DNA of 43,175 nucleotides from Eubacterium sp. AF22-8LB (GTDB lineage: Bacteria > Bacillota_I > Bacilli_A > Erysipelotrichales > Erysipelotrichaceae), in assembly GCF_003458715.1 (NCBI RefSeq), contig NZ_QRVI01000020.1, positions 1-43,175 on the forward strand, given 5' to 3'. Below, piece after piece: positions 1-9,266 of the stretch. A program made the translations under genes and the position numbers. Position 1 is the first letter of the stretch. Every line of letters begins with the position of its first letter. Under the pieces are notes generated by a model that saw only the letters and a list, made by a program, of their open reading frames with translations, did no database searches and was not told the DNA's origin.

Positions 1-1450
1 ACTTCATCATTTCCACTGAATGTGAAATCAGATTCTGTATATGTACTTCCTTCAGTAATTGATACATCATAACCTTTGACGCTCTTTTCAGTTCCGTCAT
101 ATTCAAATGTATCTTTACGTCCAGTAATTATAACTACAACTTCTCCATCTTCAGCTGTGACTGTTAGATCATCATAGACTACTTCGATAGTGTAGTTAGA
201 AGCTTTTGTATTTGACTTCAATTCATAAGTAAATGTGTTCTTACTTGTACCTTTTTCAGTCTGGCTTCCAGTTACATTGTAAGTAGCACCTTCTTCTTTA
301 ACGAATCCATCACCACCAACTGTTACGTTATGGTTTGTTAATGGAGTCTTGTCATAAACCTTAGAATCACTTGCACTTGTCAATGTTACATTACGTTTAG
401 TGATTTCATAAGAAGTCTTCGCTGTTCCTGTGTAGTTTCCAATACCTGTAATTGTTACTTCAACTGTTCCTGCGTTGACTGCTGCTGTATAAGATAATGT
501 GTAATCTACATTTTCAACAAGTATTGCACCTGTCTTTGTATCTTCTACAGTTGGCTTGTTCTTCTGTTCTTCGCCATTGTACATTGTATCTTCAGGCTTA
601 GTTACCTGAATACCAGTCTTCTCATCTTCTGAATCAATTGACTTAGGAGTTACCTTCAACCAACCATCTGTTACTCTAAATGTCACATTTGTGAAGTTAG
701 CACTTGTGTTACTGAATTGAGATACGTTCAATCCCATATAAGAAGTTCCTACATCTTTACGAGATGCTTTGGCAGTTCCTTCAAAATGAATTGCTTCTTC
801 TGGATATAATGCATCCGAAATCTTTGTAACATCATAGCCTACTACTTCATGTGTATTTCCATTATAAGTTTCAGTCTTTGTCTTACCTTTGATTTCAACT
901 ACAACTTTATCTGTTACAGGAGTAACCTCTAATGTACCTTCTTTTGTCTCAATAACATAGTTCTTTTCTAATGTCTTTTCATTCAATGTATAAGTGAATG
1001 TATTCTTACTTGAACCTGTATCTGTCTGACTTCCAGTTACATTATATGTAGCACCATCATCCTTAACGAATCCATCTTCACTTTCAGTTATCTTGTTCTT
1101 AGTTAATGCACTTCCATCATAAACCTTAGATCCATCTGCACTTGTCATGATGACTTTACGCGGAGTGATTTCATAAGAAGTATCGACTGTACCTTCATAG
1201 TTTCCAATACCTGTGATCGTTACAGTTACTGTACCTACATTGATCACATCTTCACTATAAGTTAATGTGTAATCTGTACCCTTAGCTAAAGTTTTACCTG
1301 TCTTCGTATCCGTTACGACTGGTTCATTTTCATGTTTTTCACCATCATACTTTGAGCCCTTTGGACCATCAACTACGATACCATTTGAGTCATCTGGAAC
1401 AATCGATTTCTTAGTAATTGTTAATTGACCAGGTGTAGTTTTAACAACAA
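1..1450. repeat. 765-bp direct repeat within the surface protein gene
   Basis: Corresponding sequences are offset by exactly 765 bp, for example the runs beginning at 231 and 996 and those at 401 and 1166. The unit encodes 255 residues of MBG/YDG-type modules. The left copy is incomplete at the window edge. Confidence 0.75.
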
Positions 1451-4400
1451 CCTTATTTGTTACGTCTTCATTGTCTTTTTCTACATGAGCAGTACCCGTA
1501 ATTAATGTAGGATATGTTCCTACATCTGTACCTTGGGCATGCGCATTCAATCCAGATACTATATAACCATCAATTGTCAATGATTGGAATCCATTTACTT
1601 CTTGCGATTGGCCATTGTAAGTAACTGTATTACTATTCGCAACTAATGTAATGACTGTCTTTTCAATCCAAGTCGCATATAGAACATTTTCACCATCTAC
1701 ATCTACATGTACGCTCTGTCCAGCTGCATATGTAGCTTTACCATTATTCGCATCATCCTTAGATGTTGCCCAACCTGCAAAGTAATATTCTTTACCTTCT
1801 GTTTCAGGAGCTTGATAGCCTAGATCTTTTTCAGATTTTAATGTAACACTTTCGTTATTCTTAACTGGCACTGTCTGAACACTACCACGACCATTACCTG
1901 GATTATAACTCATTGTTGTTGAGAATTCTTCACTACCCCAAATAGCTTTCAATGTAATAATGTTATCATTATTTGCCAAATCCTTATTTACTTCAAATGC
2001 ATCTCCAGGATGATATAAATTTCCATTTAACTTCCATCCTAAGAATTTCTTTTTTGAAGTTGTTGTCGCATTCTTAGCTACGGTAACCTTAGCTCCACCT
2101 GCATAGATATTACTATCCGTTGGAACTGTTGCCTTTGATCCTTCTGTACCTGGATCATAAACAACTTTTAATTCACCATTGTATAGCCACTTACCAATAA
2201 CACTTGTATCCTTTGTGATTGCTTCATTTGTGTTATATGCATCACTCGTAATATTTCCATTTCCATCCGCATAATACCAACCTGCAAACGAGTAATCACT
2301 TGTCGTTGTTGCACTTGGCAATACTGTATTGGCAATTGTACCAGCTTCTACCTTTTTAGTACCCTTAACTACATCGCCTTCAGGATTATTCAAGTTATAA
2401 GTTAAGCTGATCTTCTTAGCTGTCCATTTTGCGTATAGAGTCACATTTTGTGCTGGCATCTTCTTACCATTAAAATCAAATGCTTCTCCTTCACAAAGTT
2501 CATTATCATACCAACCATCAAATTCATAATAATCCGGCAATGAACCAGGTCTTACAGGTGCATAGTTCTCACTTGAAATACTTTGTTCATACTTCTTTTC
2601 TACCGATTTATCTTCTTTACCTTTATTGATAAATTTGATTTTATAAGAATTACGTGTGTAATAGAACTTCGCATTATTGTACTTACTACGTATCTTTGTA
2701 CTTACATTTTCATTAAATGTATAACCAGTTAATGGATACTGATCTTCTTTAGTAACACTATATCCCGTTCCTGGAGACGTATCTTTATGATCTAATTTAT
2801 ATCGTATGCCATCTTTGGTTACATCACTTGGTTCTCCTGGCAATACTTCTACATAATAAGACGCTGTTTCAGAACCATTACCTGTCTTTGGACCATAGAA
2901 TTTTGCTCCGCCTAATGGCATTGTACCGATGTTTACCTGATAAGGACCACTATCATCTGTAGTACTCCATGTTGAACTTCCTTTGTAAGTTGGCCACTTC
3001 TTACTAATATCTTGACCATATTTTGCGGTAATTCTTAAATCAACATATTCTTTAGAAGGTGTTCCGGGTTCCCACAAAAATCCTGGAGTGCTATAAGAAT
3101 AGAACTTAACATCATACACATTTCTCTTATAGTAAACACTAACGATTGTAGATCCATCACCCTTGATTGTCTTTTTAGTTACTGGCTGTGCTGTAAATCC
3201 ATCATAAGATTTTGTCTTTGCGTTTGCTTCTTTACCAGTCGTACCAGTTTTGTTTTCAGATTCATGGAATGAATATCCATCATCATCTGCATTTTCCCAC
3301 CAGTGAATAACTGTATAGCTAACTTGTGCTTCTTTCCAACGTGCCTTTAATGTCATTGGAGACGTCACTGTTGCACCATTCTCTACTTTAGATAATCCAT
3401 TGTACCAACCATCAAATGAATAACCTGGCTTTGTAGGTATAGTATCTTTACCTAATACTAACTTATCTCCATGTAATACGAATTGGGAATCAACAATAGA
3501 TCCGCCATCTGAATCAAATGAAATCCAATAACCTTCTTTAATAATTGCGTATACATTAATAGAAGTTTTGTCTGTTGGAACTGTAATACTATCTGCGATA
3601 TTTGTAGTACCATTCTTTTGGGCTGCCCAACCAACGATTTTATGTGTTGCATCTACTTCATAAGAAATATTCGTAAAATCATGTGTTTCATGATCGGATA
3701 CTTTTTCAGTACGCATGATCTGTGTTCCAGCTGGATTATAGAAGTAAACATATAATGCATCTTCATATTTTGCTGTAATTTCACGAGTTGTTGTCTCAGT
3801 GATTGTTAATGCTGTATTGAAATCTTCAAACTTTGTTTCACCATCATACCAGCCAACAAATACTTTTCCATCCATATCTGGAGCTGTTGGAGTAATCAGT
3901 GTATCACCTGTTTTAACAGTCTGTGTACTTACGATGTTTCCATTCGCAACAAAATTGAATGTTGTTAGTGGGACTTCATTTTCACCCGTAATAACATAAA
4001 TTGAGAAGTGGTTCGCATCAAAGCTTTGAGCATTTGTTGCAACCTCAGTGACTGTACTCGCATCATCACTAACATGATAAATATTAACTTCATTGCCGCT
4101 TATCGCTGCATTTTCAAAGCTAATATTTACAACACCATTTGGTTGAATTTCAATACCATCTTTACTCACAATTGTAACATCCAGAGCTATAGCTGAATCT
4201 ACCTCTTTATCCTTTTCAGAAACGGTTTCTTTAACAGCGTTTAAGATAGCCTTTCTTGTTACACGCTTAACTACTAGCTTTGCACCTCTAGGTAAAACAC
4301 CCTCAACTGCAATCGCATGAACCGTTACATTTCCAGCTGTAGCACTTTCGTCAAATGCAGGATATTCTGGTAATTCTTCTTTCGCTTCTGGGTTTGCCTC

Positions 4401-4949
4401 GGCTTCATCCTCTTCATTTGTTTCTTCAGTCTTTGTTTGGGCTTGAGCAACATTTTCTTCTTGTTTTCCCTCTGTGTTAACTTTTTGATAAACAAATTTA
4501 ACACTATATAAATCTGAAGTCACATTAAGATTCGCCTGGGCCGCAGTTACGATTTGTGAATCATTCATAACTACATCTTTTAGGGTGTAACCATCAAAGT
4601 TCAACATGACACTCGCATCTGACTTTAAGTTGTAATTGGTCTCATATGTATGAGTTGTAGCTGCACTTAATATTGTTCCATCTTCAGCTACATAGCTTAA
4701 TGTCACATCCTTTTTTTCAGATACTGGTGCAGACTTTTCAATCGCATCTACAACAGGCTGAACTGTCTGTTTTGCATTCACCTCTTGTGTTGTTGTTTGC
4801 TCTACAGTTATCGGTTCTTGTAAAGTCTGTTCTTCGACTTCAGGTTCTTGACTCACTGTATTTGCGTAGTAGGTGTCTGTCATTCCAAACTGTATAGCCA
4901 TCGCAAATGATAATAATATTGCCGATGCTCTTTTAAAGTTTTTTAACAT
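1..4949 (-). CDS. Large secreted surface protein with InlB-type B repeats and MBG/YDG-type repeats (C-terminus beyond window)
   Basis: Open frame of about 1,649 codons running off the left edge. The ATG at 4949 follows a perfect AGGAGG (4957-4962, 7-nt spacing). Residues 1 to about 30 form a signal peptide (KNFKR, then a hydrophobic stretch). Next come a Gln/Glu/Thr-rich linker, a domain ending near HFSIYVITGE, and a long series of Listeria-Bacteroides (InlB B, Flg_new) repeats recognised by recurring GWYDG, GWYNG and W-x-A/K ends. The part nearest the window edge holds MBG/YDG-type repeats (VYDG, TITGIGNY, TSYEIT). Two copies match at the DNA level with an offset of 765 bp (401 versus 1166), i.e. 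255 residues. The family is normally exported by Sec and wall-anchored by an LPxTG signal; that end is outside the window, so anchoring is not shown. Likely an adhesin or matrix protein. It stands alone, with its own promoter region. Confidence 0.85.
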   Translation of the reverse strand, partial: MLKNFKRASAILLSFAMAIQFGMTDTYYANTVSQEPEVEEQTLQEPITVEQTTTQEVNAKQTVQPVVDAIEKSAPVSEKKDVTLSYVAEDGTILSAATTHTYETNYNLKSDASVMLNFDGYTLKDVVMNDSQIVTAAQANLNVTSDLYSVKFVYQKVNTEGKQEENVAQAQTKTEETNEEDEAEANPEAKEELPEYPAFDESATAGNVTVHAIAVEGVLPRGAKLVVKRVTRKAILNAVKETVSEKDKEVDSAIALDVTIVSKDGIEIQPNGVVNISFENAAISGNEVNIYHVSDDASTVTEVATNAQSFDANHFSIYVITGENEVPLTTFNFVANGNIVSTQTVKTGDTLITPTAPDMDGKVFVGWYDGETKFEDFNTALTITETTTREITAKYEDALYVYFYNPAGTQIMRTEKVSDHETHDFTNISYEVDATHKIVGWAAQKNGTTNIADSITVPTDKTSINVYAIIKEGYWISFDSDGGSIVDSQFVLHGDKLVLGKDTIPTKPGYSFDGWYNGLSKVENGATVTSPMTLKARWKEAQVSYTVIHWWENADDDGYSFHESENKTGTTGKEANAKTKSYDGFTAQPVTKKTIKGDGSTIVSVYYKRNVYDVKFYSYSTPGFLWEPGTPSKEYVDLRITAKYGQDISKKWPTYKGSSTWSTTDDSGPYQVNIGTMPLGGAKFYGPKTGNGSETASYYVEVLPGEPSDVTKDGIRYKLDHKDTSPGTGYSVTKEDQYPLTGYTFNENVSTKIRSKYNNAKFYYTRNSYKIKFINKGKEDKSVEKKYEQSISSENYAPVRPGSLPDYYEFDGWYDNELCEGEAFDFNGKKMPAQNVTLYAKWTAKKISLTYNLNNPEGDVVKGTKKVEAGTIANTVLPSATTTSDYSFAGWYYADGNGNITSDAYNTNEAITKDTSVIGKWLYNGELKVVYDPGTEGSKATVPTDSNIYAGGAKVTVAKNATTTSKKKFLGWKLNGNLYHPGDAFEVNKDLANNDNIITLKAIWGSEEFSTTMSYNPGNGRGSVQTVPVKNNESVTLKSEKDLGYQAPETEGKEYYFAGWATSKDDANNGKATYAAGQSVHVDVDGENVLYATWIEKTVITLVANSNTVTYNGQSQEVNGFQSLTIDGYIVSGLNAHAQGTDVGTYPTLITGTAHVEKDNEDVTNKVVVKTTPGQLTITKKSIVPDDSNGIVVDGPKGSKYDGEKHENEPVVTDTKTGKTLAKGTDYTLTYSEDVINVGTVTVTITGIGNYEGTVDTSYEITPRKVIMTSADGSKVYDGSALTKNKITESEDGFVKDDGATYNVTGSQTDTGSSKNTFTYTLNEKTLEKNYVIETKEGTLEVTPVTDKVVVEIKGKTKTETYNGNTHEVVGYDVTKISDALYPEEAIHFEGTAKASRKDVGTSYMGLNVSQFSNTSANFTNVTFRVTDGWLKVTPKSIDSEDEKTGIQVTKPEDTMYNGEEQKNKPTVEDTKTGAILVENVDYTLSYTAAVNAGTVEVTITGIGNYTGTAKTSYEITKRNVTLTSASDSKVYDKTPLTNHNVTVGGDGFVKEEGATYNVTGSQTEKGTSKNTFTYELKSNTKASNYTIEVVYDDLTVTAEDGEVVVIITGRKDTFEYDGTEKSVKGYDVSITEGSTYTESDFTFSGNDE

Positions 4950-5002
4950 ATCTATTCCTCCTTTCGTTTTTAGATAGTTTTCCCTACCCATCTACTACTT
5001 AG

Positions 5003-5035
5003 AGTATAAATTTTCCATGGTTATAGAATGGTTAT
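5003..5035 (-). promoter_or_regulatory. Candidate activator-dependent promoter of the surface protein gene
   Basis: A TATACT -10 box (5003-5008) is read towards the surface protein gene, and no TTGACA-like -35 box lies 16-18 nt upstream. The -35 position is instead occupied by two 8-bp direct repeats, ATGGTTAT on the plus strand, at 5017-5024 and 5028-5035. Their start-to-start distance is 11 bp, one helical turn. This is the layout of class II activation by OmpR-type response regulators. The repeats are seen; the regulator is inferred. Confidence 0.45.
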
Positions 5036-5103
5036 AAAATAACTAACTTTGTCTTTTTTGTTACACAATTTTCAATCCTTGCCAAAACTCACACAAGAAA
5101 AGC

Positions 5104-5119
5104 CATCCAATTTTGGATG
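5104..5119 (-). terminator. Terminator after dCMP deaminase gene
   Basis: CATCCAA/TTGGATG hairpin with a tiny loop directly after the deaminase stop codon. It is followed, in transcription direction, by a moderately T-rich CTTTTCTTGTG stretch. It would end the ubiB-lspA-rluD-comEB operon. Confidence 0.5.
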
Positions 5120-5121
5120 AC

Positions 5122-5601
5122 TTAACGATTATTAATTTTTGTTTCTACTTCAATATCATAAGGAAGCTGGATCAATTCTACACCTGCATCATGAAACATG
5201 CGCTTGCTCGCAATATTACCTTCCGTTCCTGCATATTTATCACTTTCATATACAACACAAGTAATACCCGCTTGAATAATAGCTTTGGCACATTCATTGC
5301 AAGGAAATAACGAAACATATAAAGTACAGCCATGTAAATCTTGAATACTATTTAAGATTGCATTCAATTCGGCATGAACCACATACGGATACTTTGTATT
5401 TAAGAAATCTCCATCTCTATTCCAAGGAAATTCATCATCCTCACATCCATAAGGAAAGCCATTATAGCCTAGTCCTACTACTCTTTTTTGCGGATTGACA
5501 ATACAAGCTCCCACTCGCGTATTAGGATCTTTAGAACGCTTTGCGCTTAAATGCGCCATTCCCATAAAATATTGATCCCAGCTTAATACATCATTACGCA
5601 T
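5122..5601 (-). CDS. comEB: Deoxycytidylate (dCMP) deaminase, ComEB family
   Basis: 159 residues, normal family length. It converts dCMP to dUMP, feeding thymidylate synthesis in the cytosol. The zinc site is visible: HAELNAI (His ligand plus catalytic Glu) near residue 75 and PCNECAK (two Cys ligands) near residue 101. The N-terminal part (WDQYFMGMAHLSAKRS, RVGACIV) is typical of the family, which in Bacillus is called ComEB although its link to competence is only positional. The start codon overlaps the rluD stop as TAATG, so translation is coupled to rluD. Last gene of the leftward operon, followed by a hairpin. Confidence 0.93.
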   Translation of the reverse strand: MRNDVLSWDQYFMGMAHLSAKRSKDPNTRVGACIVNPQKRVVGLGYNGFPYGCEDDEFPWNRDGDFLNTKYPYVVHAELNAILNSIQDLHGCTLYVSLFPCNECAKAIIQAGITCVVYESDKYAGTEGNIASKRMFHDAGVELIQLPYDIEVETKINNR

Positions 5602-6515
5602 TATTCTTCCCCTTCTCTTAATTCGTTTAAGACTTTTTCAAATGTTGGCTCTAAACCAATCTCAAAACGCATTTTTTCATGTGTAGTAGGATGAATAAAT
5701 TCCAATGCGCATGCATGCAACAACTGACCATTGGCCTGAATTGTTTTTCTTGGACCATATTTAGGATCTCCCGCGATTGGATGTTCAATATACTGCATAT
5801 GTACACGAATTTGGTGCGTTCTTCCTGTTTCTAATTGACATTTTATATAGGCAAATTTACTAAAATTTTCTAATACAGTAAAATGTGTAATCGCATCCTT
5901 CGAATTATTTGCGGTAACCGCCATCTTCTGACGATCCTTTTCATCGCGTCCAATTGGCGCATGAATCGTACCATGCTCATGCGTAAATGGCTTATGAACA
6001 ATCGCAACGTATTCACGATGACATGTTTTATCTTGTAATTGCTGACTTAAAGCTTCATGTGCCACATCATTTTTGGCTACAACCAATAATCCGGATGTAT
6101 CCTTATCAATACGGTGAACAATGCCAGGTCGCATAACCCCATTTATACCACTCAAGTCTTTACAATGATACAACAGAGCATTCACCAAAGTCCCAGAGTA
6201 ATGTCCTGGTGCTGGATGTACTACCATTCCCTTCGGTTTATTAATGACAATAATATCATGATCTTCATATACGATGTCCAAATCAATCGGTTCCGGAAGG
6301 ACTTCGGTTGAATCAAGTTCCGGAATTGAAACTTCAATTTCATCTCCTACACATACCTTATAGCTTGCCTTCATAATTTTATTATTCACTAAAACATGAT
6401 CATTATTCAACAAATCTTTGATTCTCTTACGTGAAAAATCTAATTTTTCTGCCAAAACTTTATCTAAACGATCCAATTTTGTATTTTCATCTATTTTTAT
6501 GACTCTTGTTTCCAT
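5601..6515 (-). CDS. rluD: Ribosomal large subunit pseudouridine synthase, RluD family
   Basis: 304 residues. It isomerises specific uridines of 23S rRNA to pseudouridine. The N-terminal S4 RNA-binding domain (KLDRLDKVLAEKL to VNNKIMKASYKV) is followed by the catalytic domain with the RIDKDTSGLLVVAKN motif near residue 136, whose Asp is the catalytic residue. GRTHQIRVH and GDPKYG are also conserved. It lies directly downstream of lspA and overlaps it by 19 nt, the common Firmicutes lspA-rluD arrangement. Because RluA, RluC and RluD paralogues are similar, the exact target uridines cannot be read from the sequence. Confidence 0.93.
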   Translation of the reverse strand: METRVIKIDENTKLDRLDKVLAEKLDFSRKRIKDLLNNDHVLVNNKIMKASYKVCVGDEIEVSIPELDSTEVLPEPIDLDIVYEDHDIIVINKPKGMVVHPAPGHYSGTLVNALLYHCKDLSGINGVMRPGIVHRIDKDTSGLLVVAKNDVAHEALSQQLQDKTCHREYVAIVHKPFTHEHGTIHAPIGRDEKDRQKMAVTANNSKDAITHFTVLENFSKFAYIKCQLETGRTHQIRVHMQYIEHPIAGDPKYGPRKTIQANGQLLHACALEFIHPTTHEKMRFEIGLEPTFEKVLNELREGEE

Positions 6516-6991
6516 CTCTCTTGCTCCTTCTTATCATCTATAAACATACTTACCAATATTAATGCGATACCTATTGTAATGCAGATATCTGCCACATTAA
6601 ACACAGGAAATGGGTAGCCAAAAATGTAAAAACTAAAAAAGTCTCTTACATATCCTAACGTCATACGATCAATAAAATTGCCTATGGCACCTGAAAATAC
6701 AAGTGATAAACAAATTTGATAACGCGAATCTTCTGTTTTGAAAAACATATACAAAATTGCAGCTAAGGCTACAATTGTTAGTAGGGCAAAAAAGCCCATT
6801 CCAGCTCCGGCAAACATACTAAAGCCTGCCCCTGTATTTTGTACATAAGTCAAATAAAAGAAATGTTTGATCATTTCTACAGAATCATTTAAGGAAATAG
6901 ATCTTTCGATGGCCCACTTCGTCCATTGATCTAATCCTAAAGTGGCAAGAACCATAAGTAGTGATGCCACTATCGTTTTCATTTTCTTCAT
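6497..6991 (-). CDS. lspA: Lipoprotein signal peptidase (signal peptidase II)
   Basis: About 164 residues with four membrane helices. This membrane aspartyl protease removes signal peptides from prolipoproteins after lipidation. The conserved boxes are present: NTGAGFS, GNFIDRMTLGYVRDF (first catalytic Asp) and FNVADICI (second catalytic Asp). AGAGGA upstream lies 3 nt from the ATG at 6997 and 9 nt from that at 6991; I prefer 6991. One expected substrate in this window is the PrsA-like lipoprotein with an LTGC lipobox at 21588. The gene sits between the ABC1 kinase gene (15-nt gap) and rluD (overlap). Confidence 0.95.
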   Translation of the reverse strand: MKKMKTIVASLLMVLATLGLDQWTKWAIERSISLNDSVEMIKHFFYLTYVQNTGAGFSMFAGAGMGFFALLTIVALAAILYMFFKTEDSRYQICLSLVFSGAIGNFIDRMTLGYVRDFFSFYIFGYPFPVFNVADICITIGIALILVSMFIDDKKEQERWKQES

Positions 6992-7006
6992 ATTCATATT
7001 CCTCTT

Positions 7007-8602
7007 TTAAAACGATTTATTTCTTCTATGCAAAAATAACATTTTGAAAAACAACCATACACTCATGCCAAGTGCAATGATATATCCAAAAAATCCAAGT
7101 GCTGGAATACCCATGATGGTTGGCTTCATCTTTGTCGTACAAATCAAGCTTGAACCAACGACCAAGGCTGCAATCAAAACACACACTATAATACGATTCA
7201 CCATTTGATCAATCTTAGCGAGTGGTGCTTGTGATCCCATTAAGTTCAAATTCATTTTAATCTGCCCTCTTTGAATCATCCGCAATACATCACTTGCCTG
7301 CACAGGTATATCAATTGAATGCGATAGTGCATCCACACTACGTTTAAATCCAGACTTAAGTTCCTTCTCCCAATCAATTTTTGTTAAGCTAGACTTGTGA
7401 CTTAACGCAATCTTCATCGTATTCATATTTGGATCTAAAGCCGTTAGAGTTCCCTCAATTGTCATCATAGAACGTGCTAACATACTAATTCCTTTAGGCA
7501 ATGAAATCGAATATACATGACAAATTGAGAACATATCCTGTACAAGTCTTGCGACATCAATTTCTGCATAAGGAACACTTAAATATTGATTCACAAACCT
7601 ATCCATATCATTACAGAACGCTGTATAATCAATTTCCTTTTTACACTCACCAATCATCAAAATACAATCAACTAGTTTTTGCGTATCCCTTAAGGCAATG
7701 GCTCTTACTGCCTGCTTCATGATTTCTCTTTCATTCGCATCCAATGTTCCCATCATGCCAAAGTCGATCCATACGATTTGTTCATCACGAATTCTTAGAT
7801 TTCCCGAATGCGGATCTGCATGGAAGAAACCATTTTCTATGATTTGCGAAATATAATTAAATGCTAGCTTATCCGCAATTTCACTACGATCATAGCCAAG
7901 CTCTTCTAATCGTTTAGAATCATTGATTTCAATTCCATCTACATATTCCATCACAAGAATATTTTTTCTTGTATATTCATCATAAATTTTTGGCGCATCA
8001 ATAAATTTACAATCTGCATATTCTTTCTTAAAGCGTTTCGCAAATTGTGCCTCTATTGTAAAATCCATTTCTTGCTGGGCCGTATACCAAAATTCGTCAA
8101 TGACCATATTTAAGTCAACAACACTCGATACAATATCCGATAAGTTCAATATTTTAACAGCTTTTCTTAATAAAGCTACATCACGTTCCATCCATTCATA
8201 GATTTTAGGATGCTGAATCTTTAATACCACTCGCTCCTTAGTCTTTAAAGTTGCTGCATGCACCTGCGCAATTGAAGCAGAACCTAAACAGACTTCATCA
8301 ATACTCTCAAATTCTTCCTGAAACAAATCTCCATAGGTCTCTTCAATAATTGTTTGAACAGTTGAAAAAGGCATGGGACTTGCCTGTGAGCGGAGCTTCA
8401 TCAACTCTTTACAATAGCGTTCAGAAAATAAATCTTGTCTTGTCGACATGATCTGTCCAATTTTGACAAAGGTAGGACCTAAATCTTCCAAAATCATGCG
8501 AAATTTAACAGGATCCATCCCCTTTTGAATATGATGCTTTCTTAATATAGATACAATCTGTGCAAATCTAGCACTTGTTGACATCGTATTTGTATCACTC
8601 AT
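7007..8602 (-). CDS. ABC1/AarF/UbiB family atypical kinase-like protein, membrane-anchored
   Basis: 531 residues. The family signatures are in order: KIGQ (FVKIGQIMSTR, near residue 47), the Ala-rich nucleotide loop (LGSASIAQVHAA), the VAIK-like Lys (VVLKIQHP), the catalytic loop HADPHSGN and DFG in WIDFGMMG. Two hydrophobic helices at the C-terminus (about 470-490 and 500-525) anchor it to the membrane. In Proteobacteria UbiB supports ubiquinone synthesis. Low-GC anaerobes often lack ubiquinone, so the role here is open and may concern lipids or membrane homeostasis. The ATG at 8602 follows an ACAGGA-type site and overlaps the stop of a small upstream ORF as ATGA. Confidence 0.88.
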   Translation of the reverse strand: MSDTNTMSTSARFAQIVSILRKHHIQKGMDPVKFRMILEDLGPTFVKIGQIMSTRQDLFSERYCKELMKLRSQASPMPFSTVQTIIEETYGDLFQEEFESIDEVCLGSASIAQVHAATLKTKERVVLKIQHPKIYEWMERDVALLRKAVKILNLSDIVSSVVDLNMVIDEFWYTAQQEMDFTIEAQFAKRFKKEYADCKFIDAPKIYDEYTRKNILVMEYVDGIEINDSKRLEELGYDRSEIADKLAFNYISQIIENGFFHADPHSGNLRIRDEQIVWIDFGMMGTLDANEREIMKQAVRAIALRDTQKLVDCILMIGECKKEIDYTAFCNDMDRFVNQYLSVPYAEIDVARLVQDMFSICHVYSISLPKGISMLARSMMTIEGTLTALDPNMNTMKIALSHKSSLTKIDWEKELKSGFKRSVDALSHSIDIPVQASDVLRMIQRGQIKMNLNLMGSQAPLAKIDQMVNRIIVCVLIAALVVGSSLICTTKMKPTIMGIPALGFFGYIIALGMSVWLFFKMLFLHRRNKSF

Positions 8603-8739
8603 CTTTTCACATCCTGTCTTCTATGTAAAGGCGTGTTTGTCACTTTACTCTTTTTAAAAAATGTTCGTGCATTTGATTTCTTTTTATCTTCTACAAGAAT
8701 CATTTTTAACAAACGATTCCAATCCTTGTTATTTTTCAT
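8599..8739 (-). CDS. Small basic protein (46 residues), leader ORF of the ABC1 kinase operon
   Basis: Starts MKNNKDWNRLLKM and ends HRRQDVKR, rich in Lys and Arg. Its stop codon overlaps the kinase start codon as ATGA, the usual sign of translational coupling. I see no ribosome-binding site. An extended -10 box (TGTTAAAAT, 8748-8756) ends 8 nt before the ATG, so the mRNA could be leaderless. No family recognised. It may be a genuine small protein or a leader ORF that sets translation of the kinase. Not a pseudogene remnant that I can identify. Confidence 0.45.
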   Translation of the reverse strand: MKNNKDWNRLLKMILVEDKKKSNARTFFKKSKVTNTPLHRRQDVKR

Positions 8740-8747
8740 ACAAGAGT

Positions 8748-8756
8748 ATTTTAACA
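8748..8756 (-). promoter_or_regulatory. Extended -10 promoter for the small ORF/ABC1 kinase operon
   Basis: TGT followed by TAAAAT is an extended -10 element; no good -35 is seen. Transcription would start at about 8741, within a few bases of the small ORF start codon. It lies just past the terminator of the preceding operon. Confidence 0.4.
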
Positions 8757-8774
8757 CACTTGTTAAAAATCAAA

Positions 8775-8797
8775 AAGAAACAGTATTTCTGTTTCTT
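8775..8797 (-). terminator. Terminator of the PadR operon
   Basis: 9-bp perfect stem AAGAAACAG/CTGTTTCTT with a 5-nt loop. It is followed on the minus strand by TTTGATTTTTAAC. The stop codon of the last operon gene lies within the stem. Confidence 0.85.
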
Positions 8798-9266
8798 AAT
8801 AGTAGTCATCTACCAAAGTAATTTTATCCTTTAAACCTTTACCATAACGAATACTCACATGAATTTCGTCATTATTCGCAAAGTACTCATCGTAACTTTT
8901 TGTTCGAAACGTGTTAAATATTGTTTTAAAATCCTTTGACATCTCGTAATCATCCATCTGCAAATCTAATTTATCATCATCTTGAACAATATGAAGCATT
9001 TTAGGATATGTAATTACCAAAGCATTATCCGGTAATTTATCATCTTCAGCCATCTCATCTACAACAACACGCACATCTCCAACTGAACTTAAATATGTTT
9101 TTGTGTATAAGCGACACTGATCTTGCATCGAAGTCGTCATTGTCTGTGTTTCTTTTGATAAATCTATTTCATTAGGTTGAATCTGAGATAGTTCATAAAT
9201 AAATGTTCCTGCCCCAACCACAAATAACAAGATTGATAAAATTAATAAAGTTGTTAATTTACGCAT
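8796..9266 (-). CDS. Hypothetical single-pass anchored protein of the PadR-HAAS operon
   Basis: 156 residues. A hydrophobic N-terminal helix (residues 5-25, LTTLLILSILLFVVGAG) is followed by an acidic extracytoplasmic domain rich in Asp and short beta-like stretches (VRVVVDEM, ALVITYP, IHVSIRYG). It occupies the place where DUF4097-type proteins usually follow PadR and DUF1700 genes, and the beta-rich tail could be a short relative, but I cannot assign the family from the sequence. The start ATG (site AAGGTG) overlaps the preceding gene by 8 nt, so it is co-translated. Confidence 0.75.
   Translation of the reverse strand: MRKLTTLLILSILLFVVGAGTFIYELSQIQPNEIDLSKETQTMTTSMQDQCRLYTKTYLSSVGDVRVVVDEMAEDDKLPDNALVITYPKMLHIVQDDDKLDLQMDDYEMSKDFKTIFNTFRTKSYDEYFANNDEIHVSIRYGKGLKDKITLVDDYY

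Noticed and set aside
1..1450. CRISPR array or mobile element suggested by periodic similarity
   Set aside because: The period is 765 bp with continuous coding potential; it is protein-module duplication.
8633..8821. 62-codon plus-strand frame between the ABC1 kinase operon and the PadR operon
   Set aside because: It lies over the PadR-operon terminator and the promoter and small ORF of the opposite strand, and has no ribosome-binding site.
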